Of a stretch of 64,000 nt of DNA, positions 9,737-20,974 are shown piece after piece (positions within the stretch are counted from its first letter, which is position 1; each line of letters begins with the position of its first letter). The position numbers and the translations under genes are program-made. The notes under the pieces were generated by a model. That model worked only from the letters and a program-made list of their open reading frames with translations, was not told the origin of the DNA and made no database searches. Origin of the DNA: Buddleja alternifolia (lineage: Eukaryota > Streptophyta > Magnoliopsida > Lamiales > Scrophulariaceae); the NCBI GenBank assembly GCA_019426215.1, contig CM033399.1:24809022-24873021 (forward strand), read 5' to 3'.

Positions 9737-12149
9737 TTATCGAAGTTGTACATGACGTTCTTTCATATCATAAAATTCATCTATGATATACTCTGTATCG
9801 ATTTTCTCTGTGATTCTTCTCTCTATATAAGTAATCAAACAATTTGCAAGGTATTCATGTTCCATCTTGTTTCTCAGTCTGTTTTTCACTAACTTCTTGG
9901 CTGAAAATGACCTCTCAGTCGTTGCGGTGGTGACAGGAAGAGTCAATACTAAACGAATTAAACGATCAATTACCACATCCTTTTTTGTCATCTTCATTTG
10001 TCGACATAATTTATAAATTGTAGATAATTGTTTAAACTCCAAATTTCGCAGCACATCGAGCTCATAATGTCGTGCTTGTATCCTCAAATGCAATATCTCT
10101 TGCTCCGTAAAATCACCTGGGTAAAACTTAGTTGCTAAGTCACTGATATGCTCAACATTAAGCAACTTAAAATCCTCCCTTGGATCAAATGTTGAGCTGA
10201 GACTAAGAAGCTCCATATTTTTCTCATTGAACCTACTATTCAAATCCTGCCATTGGGTATCAATAGTGGCAATGAATAAATTAATCCGATAGTAATGCTC
10301 TATTGACATAGGTTCCCATTTGATGACGACCTCGACCTCTTCCAGCTATATAAGGCGACGTCATATCAGGAACATCAATATCATATTTTTCACAGAAAAA
10401 TTGAACCTCATGTGAAAAAGTTTCCCAGCCTATTTCTCTTTTCTTTTGAATCAAAGTCTTGGTTGTGGAAACCAAGGATAAGGCATTCAAAATATCTTGA
10501 CATTTGAGTTGGAGAGCTTGACATAGATTGTGATTGATTTCCAAAATATTATTCATGAGATGTCATTGCATCACAAGCTGCATGTGCATCACCTCTTTGA
10601 GAATAATTACCTTCTTTTGTGATACTTTGAAGAACTGAATAAGTGGCATCATACATTTTTAATATACTTCGAATAGAAGCCATATGTGAGCTCCATCGAG
10701 TGTCACTAACTCGTTGCAAAGTCCCAATTTGATTAAGTCCACTACCAGTTTCGAGCTCATTGTTAGCAATTAAATCATCAATAATAGAAGCTTGAGCATC
10801 TCGTAACTGATCATGTCTTTTGGAAGAAGCATTAACAAGATTAACAATAAACGTCAGCTTTGTGAAAAAGTTATGGACTGGGCTCACTTCTCTTGCAGCA
10901 GCTACTAATGCCAATTGAAGCCGATGAGTAAAACAATGAATATAGTAAGCATATGGGCACTCTTTCATGAACAAGGCTTGTAGTCCATTCCATTCTCCTC
11001 GCATGTTGCTTGCTCCATCATATCCTTGACCACGTATATTTTGAAGAGGAAGATTATGACGAGAGAGAACCGCAGTTATCTCATTTTTCAAATTCAAAGA
11101 AGAAGTATCTGAAACATGGATAATATCAAAAAATCTTTCTTGAACTTGACATTCTTTATCCACATATCTCAAAACAATTGACATTTGTTCTCTTTTTGCT
11201 TCATCTCGAGCTTCATCAATAATAATACAATATTTGGCATCCCCAATTTCTTCCCGAATTATAGCTCGTATTTTTCTCCCAAAAATATGTAGAATTTCCT
11301 TTTGGATACTGGGGGAGATATATTGTGCGTTGCCTAGTGCCTTATCAAGTACAATACTGCCAACACTTGAGTTGTATGATCCGAGAAGTTTTATCAACTC
11401 AATAAAGTTACCCCGATTTAGTGAATCAATCCTTTCATCATTACCTCTTAAGGCACATGCTTGAAATGTGAGCCACCGAATAGCATCAATTGAAGTTTTC
11501 AACCGTAAACGATTTTCAGCAATCATATTCGAACTTTTTTTATGAAGAATTTTATCTATATGCTGGGATTGAGCCATCAAATCATCACATGCTCTAACAC
11601 ACTAATTATGTGGTGAACTAGGATTCATGCTAATATGTTTCAAAAATGCGCATCTATTCCCATCATTAACTTTCTTCCAATTTCGAAATCCAGTTTCTGT
11701 GAATGCATTCGTGCCAAAACGATTGTTTGAAATATTGTTAAATACATAACAGGGCACACAAAACAATGCATCCTTATTTGTAGAAGATTCCAACCAACTT
11801 GAAAATTTTTCATACCAAGATTCTTGAAAACTACGAAGATGATTTGCTACTCCGGAAAGTGGATATTTTCCAAACCTAGGTTGATATGGTCCTGCCATTA
11901 TATAAGCTCATCTTACTTTATCACGTTGCTCAATTGGATATTCTGAATTTGTCGACGCAATCCTGGATCTCTCTCTAAAGAAGAAATATCTATTTCTTCG
12001 TTTTCAACTCTTGGAACTTTAGGAGGACGATCAAATTGAGAGGTTGAAGCACTAACATTTGGCATGAGTTTTGATGTTTCAATTTGCAATTCTTGATTTT
12101 GAGTACTTTTTCTTTTAAAGAATGCATCAATTGTGGTAGATTTTCCCAT
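9737..12149 (-). pseudogene. hAT transposase (TTF-type zinc finger, DUF4371, C-terminal dimerization domain)
   Basis: Read from 12149 leftward, the fragments line up with plant proteins annotated as zinc finger MYM-type protein 1-like. The N-terminus is MGKSTTIDAFFKRK. Next comes a TTF-type zinc-finger segment (11602-11898: RFGKYPLSGV, ALFCVPCYVF, FTETGFRNWKK), then a long DUF4371/RNase H-like segment (10549-11580: IIDEARDEAKREQMSIVLRY, GQGYDGASNMRGEWNG, HCFTHRLQLAL, VSDTRWSSH). Last is the hAT dimerization domain (LPVTTATTERSFSAKKLVKNRLRN, 9737-10309). The frame is broken by stops near 11600 and 11905 and by frameshifts near 10555 and 10300, so it is not functional. Confidence 0.9.
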
Positions 12150-12189
12150 ACTTCGATCACCTATTTATTATATGATTGAATAAGCGAAT

Positions 12190-12231
<42 letters not shown>
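12190..12231. repeat. (CA)n(TA)n microsatellite in the hAT element
   Basis: About 14 CA units run directly into about eight TA units, upstream of the transposase start. Confidence 0.9.
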
Positions 12232-12630
12232 TAAATTCTAATACACATCAAATCATGCAACCAAAAAATTTCAATAATATTTTTACACTTTTTCAAAAAA
12301 TTATAAAATAATATAATAGAATCAATTCATACCTTGTGATGGATAAACTCTAAATATTTGAGTGATAATCAACTTTTCTTGTCTTTAGATTTCTTGATGT
12401 CTTGTATATTTTTCTTGTCAACTATCCTTCCAATAGGTTTTAAAAAGTGTTTGTTAATTCTAATCCTAATAAGTTTAGAAAACAAGTTCAAAAGGAAATA
12501 TAATTTGTTACTAATCCTAATAAGTGTAGAATAGAAGTTCAAAAAGAAAATTAAAGTTGTTAATAACTCTATATTTCTTTTTTATGGTAGTTTCCTTTTT
12601 AATATAACAAGTTAAATATAAAACTAAAAA

Positions 12631-12827
12631 TCACAGCAGTTGACCGAGAGTGTTGCTGGAAATATTAAGATGTTGGGGCTTTTAGTTTAAAATAATAAAG
12701 AAGTGGGCTTTGAAAAAAAAAGAAGAAAATCACAGCAGTTGACCGAGAGTGTTGCTGGAAATATTAAGATGTTGGGGCTTTTAGTTTGAAATAATAAAGA
12801 AGTGGGCTTTGAAAAAAAAGAAGAAGA
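12631..12827. repeat. 99-bp tandem duplication in the hAT 5' region
   Basis: Two adjacent copies begin at 12631 and 12730 with TCACAGCAGTTGACCGAGAG and differ at only a few positions, chiefly in A-run length. The duplication therefore looks younger than the transposase decay. Confidence 0.9.
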
Positions 12828-12844
12828 GCATTTTCACCTAAAAG

Positions 12845-12915
12845 GGATTCGAACCTGTGTCCCTCGCCCAAGGAATGACTTAAACATATGTCTTTCACCA
12901 GTTGGACCGAGTCTG
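12845..12915 (-). other. tRNA-like segment in the hAT element
   Basis: On the minus strand the stretch has an A-box-like TCCAACTGGTGAAAGAC and, about 35 bases later, a B-box GGTTCGAATCCC. This resembles RNA polymerase III internal promoters. No convincing acceptor or anticodon stem could be drawn, so a tRNA-derived relic or SINE fragment is more likely than a working tRNA gene. Confidence 0.35.
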
Positions 12916-14534
12916 ACTTTCGTTTTGTGGATCCACGGTATTTTATATATTCTTGGAGGAGGGGGGGGGGGCATATCATTAAATTACATATACCCAGTAG
13001 AAAATTTTTTTAAATCTCCGCCCCCCCCCATAAATCCGTCCTTGATCATGATCAGGGATGGGTAGTTGATGAAAGTTACACTTTATACAATGCATTAGAA
13101 TATGCCCTTTTGCGGTATATTGTGGGTTCAATTGTTTTGCCAATGTTAAAAATGATAAAGAATATCTTAAGTGGAGTTGGAAGCCTAGAAACTGCAAAAT
13201 CCCGTGGGGGTGGTGTTGGGACAGAGGTGTAGGACTGTGGTTGGGGCAGGGCTGGGTGGTACAACGCTGTGGGAGAGTGGAGGTGGCTAGGTTAATTGAC
13301 AGCGCTTAGAGGAAGAACAGGGAGAGGAAAGGGGAAGAAAATAAGAAAAATGGAAAAGATAAGGAAGAGAACAATTGAAATGCAAAAAAGATATCGATTT
13401 TGGTTTCTGTCACCTAAGTCCAACATATCATGCATAAACATATCCTACCCAAATTCAATTATCTTTTTAATAAAGGGATAAAATAGTCATTTGACATGCA
13501 TGTGAATTTCACATAATAAACTAATTCCTTTTCACTTTGAATGTGTCTACGACACTCTCCGTTAACTTGTAATAGATGGGGTTTTCGTGTAGGTTTTTTG
13601 AAAATACAGGATTGGTCTTAACTACTACTTTAACACGGGTAAATTGTTAATATTTTGCGACTAACACAAAAAGTAATAACATAAAGAGTAATATCTAATT
13701 TACACATCTAAATTCCAAGAATAAAATACTAAGTTCATTATAGCGAATGAAATGAACTCAAATAGAATACACAAATATATATTTAAGTAGTGAAAACTAC
13801 AAATTTAGTCCTATAACTATAGGGTTGGCATAATTGGTCCTGTATTTTGGAGAACTGGTGAAATTTGTCACGTATCTTTCAAATCATGCGGATTGAGGAT
13901 ACTTTTCAATAGGAAACACTTATTTCATCGGAATTAGTCAGGTGCAGCACACGTGACCAATTAAAATTGGGGTTTTTTTAAATTCTGGCCAGTTTTGCAT
14001 GCGTGGAGTAACTGGTTGGATGACATGCCTTTTTTTTTTTTTTGACATATAGGACGCCAGATTAAATCAAATGTTTTGGAGGAAAGAAAACACATAATAA
14101 AAAAAAACATAAAACATTTAAATATCAAAAAACATGGCTGACTTTTCTGAGAGTTCTTGATTTTTCCTGAAAGCCAGCCCCATTTTTTTTATGCGCGCAT
14201 TTATTATCAGAGCTTGAAATTGTACAAGTTTTTTTCTGAAAGCTCATGCCCGAGTTGTTAACTAATCGAGCTTCGAGCCAAACTTCAAGCCGACTTGAAT
14301 TTGTTCACTTTTAAAATTACAATTAATAAGGTGAATCTAATATCTCAATTGAAACACAACTAATAATATGAGAATGTTCAAATTTAACATCATCTATGCT
14401 AAATTAGAAAAAAAAAATGAAACTTAATTTCACCATGTTAAAAATTGACTATATATCTAAGCTAAATGAAGTAAACCATAAATCATCGCCAATTTATCAA
14501 CATTTCAATCCACTTTTCTTGCACTAATAAATTA

Positions 14535-14775
14535 GCACTTTGTTTGGTTCAAGGATTTTGGTGAAGAAAAGAAAAGGAAAGGAAAAGAAAAAGCTTCTTG
14601 TTTTTCACCATTTTCCTCATCAAGTGGTGAGGAAAAGGAATTAGCACAAATTAATATTAAGTTTTCTCTCCTATTTTCTTTTTCTTTTCTTTTTCTCTAG
14701 TAACCAAACAAAGAAATTGGTTTTCTTTCCATTTCCTTTTTTCTTCCTTGTCAAATTCCTAAGAACCAAACAAGC
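14535..14775. mobile_element. MITE present only in copy A
   Basis: Copy B lacks this ~241-bp block: there the flanking AAATTAG runs directly into AAGTTATGC. Its ends are inverted: GCACTTTGTTTGGTTCAAGGA at the left and TCCTAAGAACCAAACAAGC at the right. The interior is a GAAAAG-rich stretch followed by its CTTTTC-rich counterpart, so it could fold back. A short TA-containing target duplication is possible but not clear. Confidence 0.65.
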
Positions 14776-14837
14776 TATAGAAGTTATACATTACAAAATT
14801 CCTAGAACCAAACAAGCTATAGAAATTATACATTACA
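14776..14837. repeat. Tandem copy of the MITE right flank
   Basis: The string beginning CTATAGAAGTTATACATTAC and ending in the MITE terminus ACCAAACAAG recurs immediately as CTATAGAAATTATACATTAC. It is a short direct duplication of the MITE end plus flank, seen only in copy A. Confidence 0.7.
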
Positions 14838-15412
14838 AAAGGTCACCAGAAAAAAAATAATAGATTTATTAAGTTACTGTGAGTAATGAACTAATTAGAG
14901 AATCAATTTATCAAGCAAAATGATGAAATTAAAAAAATTGAACTTATAATATAACATTTTTTGTTGGGAAAGTTTTAGAATTAAAGAATGATTGACTTGA
15001 AGCTTTTTTTTTTTTTCCTATTTAAACTCTTGATGTTGTCCCTGCAATTCGGAGTTATTTAAATGTTAATATTATATTTACTTTTAATATATTTTGATTA
15101 TTATATATATATATATATATATATATTCTTCTTTTTACGAGTCCGAACCCAACTCAAGTCAAGCATATCTTCGCTCATGCTCGGCTTGAAATTGAATTCA
15201 AGCCCTAACGTGCGGCTTGAGCTCGGCTTTTGCTTGGTTCACATAAAGCTCGACTTGAAATTTACCAAGCCAAACTTACAAGTTTCGAGTCGGCTTAAGC
15301 TCATTGAAAATCCTAATTGTAAGGAAAATCTCACTTTGTAGCAATTGTTAGTAAGGAAATCAAAATCTCTCACAACTTACAAGAAATGAAAATTCGCCAC
15401 TTTAAGAAGATA

Positions 15413-15673
15413 TAGGGAAAATTACACATAGATCCCTTCACTTATTGTGTAATTATCAAAATCCTCCTCATTTATTGAAATTATCAACACACCTCTTCAT
15501 CGGGTCTATTTGTAAGGTTTGTAGGGGTAAAATTATAAGAGTTTTTAAATACACACGGGGTGTAATTGTAAGAATACTTTAACATGAGAGAAACTTTATA
15601 AATTTTCAATTAGTGAGGAGAAGTTTTGATATAATTACACGATAAGTGAGGGGTCTCTGTGTAATTTTCCCTA
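15413..15673. mobile_element. MITE with long terminal inverted repeats (copy A)
   Basis: The left end TAGGGAAAATTACACATAGA is matched by the complement of the right end, TCTGTGTAATTTTCCCTA, with pairing continuing about 40 bases inward. The flanks share AGATA. A matching copy stands at 53143-53405 in duplication B, so it predates the duplication. No coding capacity is visible. The family is not assigned. Confidence 0.75.
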
Positions 15674-16543
15674 AGATATAATGTGAGAAAAATCTTATTC
15701 TTGTCATTTTTTCTGTATGACAGAAATTAATTTCTTCAATAAAATTTTCTACATAAAATAGACACTTTTTTGTTTTGACCGAAAAAAAGACACTTTTTTG
15801 TTTTGACCCAAAAAAAGACACTTTTTCAGTGTTAATTAATATTATTATTAATGCAAATTTAGTGGGTAAAAAGTCCTGAATAAATTCTTACATCCAAATC
15901 TATATGTTCGTGAAATCCTTTGAATTAAATGTTAAGTTTGCTTTACAACATACGAGCTTATAAACTCTAATAATAATAAGATGCTTGGAGCTTTGCGATT
16001 TTTTAAACAAAAGCAGGGTTCCCCATTTATTTCAACATTTTATAAGTTGTTTTCATTTATGTTATAAAAAGACCGAAATACCTTTCACTATCTTTCATTA
16101 CCCACTTTTACCCTGTCATATGTTGAAGGAATTTTTTTTTTTATCTCAAAAAATTCTATTCTACTCAGTTTATGTGATTGTCACACTAAAAGGAACTTAT
16201 AAGTCCCTACAACATCTTATAAGTTGTTGGATCTTGTTATCTAAACGCTTTCACAAGTACTTATCTTTTAGAACAAGATCTAAAAGATTATAAATGCTAA
16301 AAAAAATTAAATTTGGTTAATCATAAGCTGTATGAATTTATAATCTCTTAAAAATAAATTTAAAAAAACACGTACCCTCTGGATTATGTTTCATTGAAAA
16401 TTTAATTAATCTAATAGTATGATGCGAGTAATCGTGCTGATAAGGGAAAATACTTTTTCTAGGTATGCTCTGAATCTTGGTTGAGATGTTCACAATCGCA
16501 GATAGATTACAACAATCTATTAATCGTTGATCTGCTTATTTAC

Positions 16544-16570
16544 CTATATATATAAATTAGCATGCATGCA
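16544..16570 (+). promoter_or_regulatory. TATA box and overlapping RY motif upstream of the peptide gene
   Basis: A TATA-like CTATATATATAAAT lies about 80 bases before the start codon and is followed at 16561 by CATGCATGCA, two overlapping RY (CATGCA) motifs. RY motifs bind B3 factors of the ABI3/FUS3/LEC2 group and are common in seed-expressed genes. The position just after the TATA box is closer to the transcription start than usual, so the regulatory role is a guess. Copy B keeps both. Confidence 0.45.
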
Positions 16571-16628
16571 TATGTAATAGATATTGAACAATCGTTTTAA
16601 ATTTTTAAGACACATATATCAATTGACA

Positions 16629-17376
16629 ATGTTTACTGGCAATCAAGCAATCTCAATTCTCTTTCTTCTTACTGTTGCCTCGGGTAAATCCATTTGCTTC
16701 TTCTATTATTACATCATTTTAGGGCCAACGATCTTAATATATATGTCTTGAAATTGGGTATTTATCAGAAAACATAACTTATTTACCACTCAATACTTTG
16801 AAATACAATTTTATAATTAACATTGGAAATGGATATCTTCTTGTTAGTCTATTCACTTGTGCGTCAATCACTTGTCACTTTTCATTTATAATATTATTTC
16901 TTTTTGTTTCTAAGTGGGGATATGCTTACTTGCGTAGTATGCATATGAAAAAATATATATATATTTACGAAACATTCGTAGTTAATTATTTATATGTAAA
17001 AAGTATATGCAAGCGATATATGATAGCACACAATTTTTATTTTTTTTAAAAAAAAATTGTGATCACACTCGAATTCATGAAATACAATTATTTTGTCTTT
17101 TCATCTTTTTAGCACATGCCTTCATTCCCCTACCCATCTTGTGATAATTTCTAATGTGATTATATATCAATTGTTCTATATGCTGCAGTTGGCAAGATGG
17201 TACAAGTGGTGGGTGATACGTGTGAAATAGGTTTGGGTGTGTGTGGCGAAAAGGTTTGTGATGATAAATGTTGCGATCAAAAGTGCAAAATCGAATACGT
17301 AGGCTTTAACCCAGAGGGCTTTTGCTACACAAGTGGAGTTCCAATTCGAGTTTGTGTTTGCACCTATGATTGTTGA
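16629..17376 (+). CDS. Secreted cysteine-rich peptide, defensin-like (copy A, intact)
   Basis: Two exons, 16629-16683 and 17189-17376, are joined across a 505-bp GT-AG intron (donor GTAAAT, acceptor TGCTGCAG) and encode 80 residues. Residues 1 to about 19 form a signal peptide (hydrophobic ISILFLLTVAS core), so the product should be secreted. The mature part has ten cysteines in the pattern C-x6-C-x4-C-x3-CC-x3-C-x12-C-x9-C-x-C-x3-C and ends on Cys. An intron right after the signal-peptide exon, small size and a late C-x-C fit the plant defensin-like (LCR/DEFL) superfamily, but the spacing is not the classic eight-Cys defensin. Antimicrobial or signalling roles are possible, unproven. Its paralogue at 55003-59938 is broken. 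The intron kept it out of simple ORF calls. Confidence 0.75.
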
Positions 17377-17861
17377 TTGTGGCTTGTAATTTGGTTATTA
17401 AAATATAGTATTCACATTTATGTAAACCAAGTCATTATTAACAAAAGTCAAAACTGATATGACAAGAAGCCATTAATTTAAGGTTGAAATAAATATTTTT
17501 ATTTACTTTATGGAATTTCGGTACTTACTTTGTGTGTGATAATTTTAAATTTTGTGTTTGATGTCAACAAGAGGATATGGAAGTGGCCTTTAGTTGTTAA
17601 AATTTCCTTTTACACTTCTGTTAAGATTTGGTAATTTGTAAAAATTAAGGACATTGGCATTCAAATGAATAATGATAATTATTGTGTCCAAAACCTAAGT
17701 ACAAAACCGAATTGTTAAAAAATTAAACCAACAAAGATAAAGCTAAAAGCATATAAGGAGTTAATTTGGTTATAATAACCAGAAAAAAGAACCACAAGAA
17801 CTCTTTGTCTAATCAAACAAGAGAGAAGAAATTATTCTTGATGTATAACGAAGACGTAAAG
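17377..17861 (+). other. 3' untranslated region and downstream sequence of the peptide gene
   Basis: AT-rich sequence without genes, closely matched by 59939-60424. Candidate polyadenylation signals (AATAAA-like, e.g. near 17488) are present but not decisive. Confidence 0.5.
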
Positions 17862-18162
17862 TATTGGATTTATTTTATAATTTTACGCGTTTCCACCTTT
17901 CTTGCTTTTCTTTACTAACATATTTACATCAACATAATTGGCTTCATCTTTCTTGCTGAAGATTTCCGTCCGCATAGTTTGCTGTTACTTTTTTCTTTGT
18001 GTAGTTTAAATGTAATTAGTATGTAATTTAATTCTAGCTTTATTACCACATCCCATCTTTCATGGGATTTCCATCCAATGATAAGGCTACCATAATTATT
18101 GTATTGTGTATATATATAGTGCTATGATGTACTAATAAAATCATTCAAATTCCAACTTTTTA
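17862..18162 (+). repeat. Copia-2 5' LTR
   Basis: The left border is set by the end of homology with copy B (60424), which acts as the empty site. The right border is set by the primer site at 18163. The ends TATTGG...TTTTTA resemble the TA...TA ends of Copia-1, suggesting related families. The partner LTR is missing, so the borders are inferred. Confidence 0.6.
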
Positions 18163-18172
18163 TGGTATCAGC
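18163..18172 (+). other. Copia-2 primer-binding site
   Basis: TGGTATCAGC matches the initiator methionine tRNA complement and directly follows the inferred LTR. Confidence 0.75.
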
Positions 18173-18230
18173 TTAAAAGAAACGATCCAAGCCATATATC
18201 TTTCCTGCCTATTTCTTATTTTTCAAAACC

Positions 18231-19216
18231 ATGGCAGAAGCTAATCCCACTAACACCATAAGTCCTAATTGCTCATTAGCCCACATCACTGTCTCGGATA
18301 ATATGTCTCTTCCCCATTTTTTCTACATCACTCGAATAACTTGGGTGCTATTCTTGTTTCCCAACCTCTTTAAGGTGATAACTATCCTACTTGGAGTAGA
18401 GCTGTGAGAATGGCTCTTGAAGCAAAACACAAACTTGGCTTCATCGACGGTTCTATTCCTCAACCCGAAGAGTCTTTCGCTACTCGCCTACAATGGATAC
18501 GTTGCAATAACATGGTTCTCTCTTTGATTCTCAATTCTCTCTCACGTAAAATTGCTGATAGTGTGATTACACGTCATCTGCTGCTGAAGTTTGGATCGAT
18601 CTTCGTGATCGTTTTTCCCAAAAAAATGCACCTCGTATATTTGAAATACATCGAGCAATTTCTCTACACACTCAAAAAAACACATTTGTTGCAGCTTACT
18701 ATACTATTCTCAAAGGCTTATGGGACGAATTGTCTCCTTACATTTCTTATCAATCTTGCACATGTGGTGGAATTAAATCTTTTATGGAGATTCAACAAAC
18801 TGATCATCTCATGAAATTTCTCATGGGTTTAAATGACTCTTATAGTTCAATTCGGAGTCAAATTCTTTTGATGGAACCTTTACCATCAATCAATCGGGCA
18901 TATTCGCTTCTTTTGCAAGAAGAATGAAATCAATCAATTCATGATGTGCCTAATTCTATTCTTGAGCACTCTGCTATGGTTGCAAATAGAAAGCAACCAC
19001 CAAAATTTTTTCACTCAAACACAAAATCAAATGGGAAGAACTTAATTATTACTGTGATTTTTGTGACACGGATGGTCACTCCAAGTCTCGTTGTTTTAAG
19101 AAGCACGGCTATCCTCCTCGAAAAATTTCCAAATCAAATTCTTGTGACCACCACACCCAAGGATAGACTCTTGAGTCTCGTTTTGTTGCTACTGCAATTC
19201 AAAAATCAGATGCACT
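18231..19216 (+). pseudogene. Copia-2 gag
   Basis: The start MAEANPTNT lies 59 bases after the primer site. Fragments in several frames give the plant Copia gag: RMALEAKHKLGFIDGSIPQP with WIRCNNMVLSLILNSL, then QQTDHLMKFLMGLNDSYSSIRSQILLMEPLPSINRAYSLLLQEE. A nucleocapsid knuckle (C-x2-C, then GH, then C) can be read near 19050-19110 in another frame. Frameshifts and stops break it at least three times. Confidence 0.8.
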
Positions 19217-19217
19217 A

Positions 19218-19680
19218 ATGTTCACTCCCGAACAATACAATCAATTGCTCGCTCTAATTCCTTCTGGTAATGCAAGCCCATTAACAAATGTTGTAGGTAG
19301 TTTCTCTGGACTTTCTACTCATTTGTCCTCTATTTCATGGATTATTGATACTGGTGTGACAAATCGTATGGTTTCTAAATCAATTTTTTTAACTCAATCT
19401 CATGACATAAAATCATCTTTGATACAATTACCTACTGGTTAAACGGTTTTCATTACTAAAATTGGGGATGCTTCCCCAACTTCCAAAATTCATTTAAAAA
19501 ATGTTGTTGTCCCGTCATTTAATTTTAACTTACTTTCAGTTAGTGAGTTAGCAAGATCTTCTAATTGTTCAATGACTTTTTTCCCTTCTTATTGTACCTT
19601 TCAGGACCTACAGACGGGGAATTTGATTGGATTGGGAAAACAAATTAATGACCTCTATCATTACAATCAACCACAAATTT
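19218..19680 (+). pseudogene. Copia-2 protease and linker
   Basis: ISWIIDTGVTNRMVS is the aspartic protease core with an intact D-T-G triad, followed past a stop by HLKNVVVPSFNFNLLSVSELARS, the standard Copia linker before integrase. The nonsense codon at 19440-19442 separates the two. Confidence 0.78.
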
Positions 19681-19689
19681 TATTGCTTC

Positions 19690-20920
19690 CATGACTACAT
19701 ATGCAGCTGGTTTTGATCTTTGGCATTGGCTATTGGGGCACCCTTCTTCACCTACTTTATCAAGATTATCTAGTTTAGATTCTAGAATTTCCCTTTTCAA
19801 ATAAATGTTATTGTATGGTTTGTCCAATGGCAAAAAATTGTTGTTACCGTTCAGTCGAGAACTACTATTACCAAAGCTTGTTTTGATTTAACCCATTGTG
19901 ATATTTGGGGTCCATATCATATTCCATCTTTTTCTGTTGCAAAGTATTTTTTAACAATTGTTGATGACCATTCTCGAAGCACTTGGGTGTATCTTATGCA
20001 ATTCAAATCAGAAACATACATTCACTTACGAAATTTCATCGCTATGGTCCAAACTCAATTTTGTTACAATATTAAACAAATTCGAAGTGACAATGGTAAA
20101 GACTTTTTCAGTACTAAAATTACAACGTTTTTAGAAAGTCATGGCATCATTCATCAAAGTAGTGTAGTTTACACCCTACAACAAAACGGGTTTGTTGAAC
20201 GTAAGCATAGGTATCTTCTTAACATAGCCCGTGCTCTTCATTTTCAAGCAAACCTACCTCTAAAATTTTGGGGTGAGTTCATACTGACCGCCACTTATCT
20301 AATTTAATCGATTACCGACCAAAATTTTGAATAATAAAACCCCATATGAAATTCTTTTTGACAAAACCCCTTCATATCATCATTTAAAAGTTTTTGGATG
20401 TTTGTGTTTTATTCACAATCCTATGCCTAAACACAAATTTGATCAACGTGCAACCCCTTGCCTATTTCTTGGATATCCTTATGCACAAAAAGCTTACAAA
20501 CTCTATGATTTAGTCACCAAGAAAATATTTACTAGTAGAGATGTTTCTTTCCGTGAAAATATTTTTCACTTTAAAGATCACAAGTCATCTAGTTTTACAA
20601 AAGCGATTTTGCCTTTACCTATTCAAGGTTTAGAAACAGAAGTTCATTCATCTTGTCATAATGAATGCATTGAGCCAAATTCGGATGAATCCAATACACA
20701 ACTTGTTACTAGCAATTCTACTACTTCAAACAATACAAATATTCATCCACCCCGAAGGTCTCACCGAAATTTTCAGCGACCAGCACACCTTCGTGATTTT
20801 GTATGTTCCAATTCCCAAATTCAATATTTTTGTCCACTAACAGGATTAAAATATATTTCTTTCCTTGATCTAATCATCTCTCTTTTGATAAATTTTCAAA
20901 TCCTCATAAATCCTACTTAG
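19690..20920 (+). pseudogene. Copia-2 integrase
   Basis: Segments 19720-20307 and 20327-20920 carry the integrase: a remnant zinc finger, DLTHCDIWGPYH with the first catalytic Asp, IRSDNGKDFFS with the second, and QQNGFVERKHRYLLNIARAL with the Glu. These are followed by KTPYEILFDKTPSYHHLKVFG and LFLGYPYAQKAYKLYD. Stops and frameshifts, for example near 20305, inactivate it. Confidence 0.85.
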
Positions 20921-20974
20921 TATCTTTATCTTCTATTGTTGAGCCTAAACATTTTAAAAGTGTTGTTCAAATTC

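Larger units (their letters stand above)
9508..13044 (-). mobile_element. hAT transposon encoding a ZMYM1-like transposase, decayed
   Basis: The element has terminal inverted repeats CAGGGACGGATcc at the left and ...aaTCCGTCCTTG at the right, and a perfect 8-bp target duplication ATCATGAT (9500-9507 and 13045-13052). Eight-base duplications are diagnostic of hAT. Copy B at about 51025-51050 has the near-empty site, giving independent support for the borders. Length is 3,537 bp. The only gene is a minus-strand transposase remnant (9737-12149). Poly-G/poly-C tracts next to both ends are common in this family. Confidence 0.93.
13053..16543. other. Intergenic part of duplication copy A
   Basis: No gene can be supported; short ORFs such as the one starting at 15063 read through TA microsatellite and Tyr/Ile/Leu-rich low-complexity sequence. 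It contains two MITEs listed separately, a (TA)n run at 15103-15125, and a stretch rich in GAGCTCGGCTTG-type repeats around 14260-15300. The whole block recurs at 51045-54920. Confidence 0.6.
9374..17861 (+). repeat. Segmental duplication copy A
   Basis: Once the hAT insertion (9508-13044) and one MITE are removed, this region aligns nearly end to end with 50910-60424 after removal of two insertions there. Identity by eye is in the mid-nineties percent, intron and intergenic sequence included. It holds the intact cysteine-rich peptide gene. Homology breaks at 17861, exactly where the Copia-2 LTR starts, so the original right border of copy A is lost. Confidence 0.9.

Noticed and set aside
12845..12915. 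Possible tRNA gene
   Set aside because: A-box and B-box-like words are present, but no credible acceptor, D or anticodon stems; kept only as a tRNA-like relic.
15063..15341. 92-codon ORF also seen at 52820
   Set aside because: Conserved between copies only because the whole region is duplicated; it reads through a TA microsatellite and has no start context or domain.
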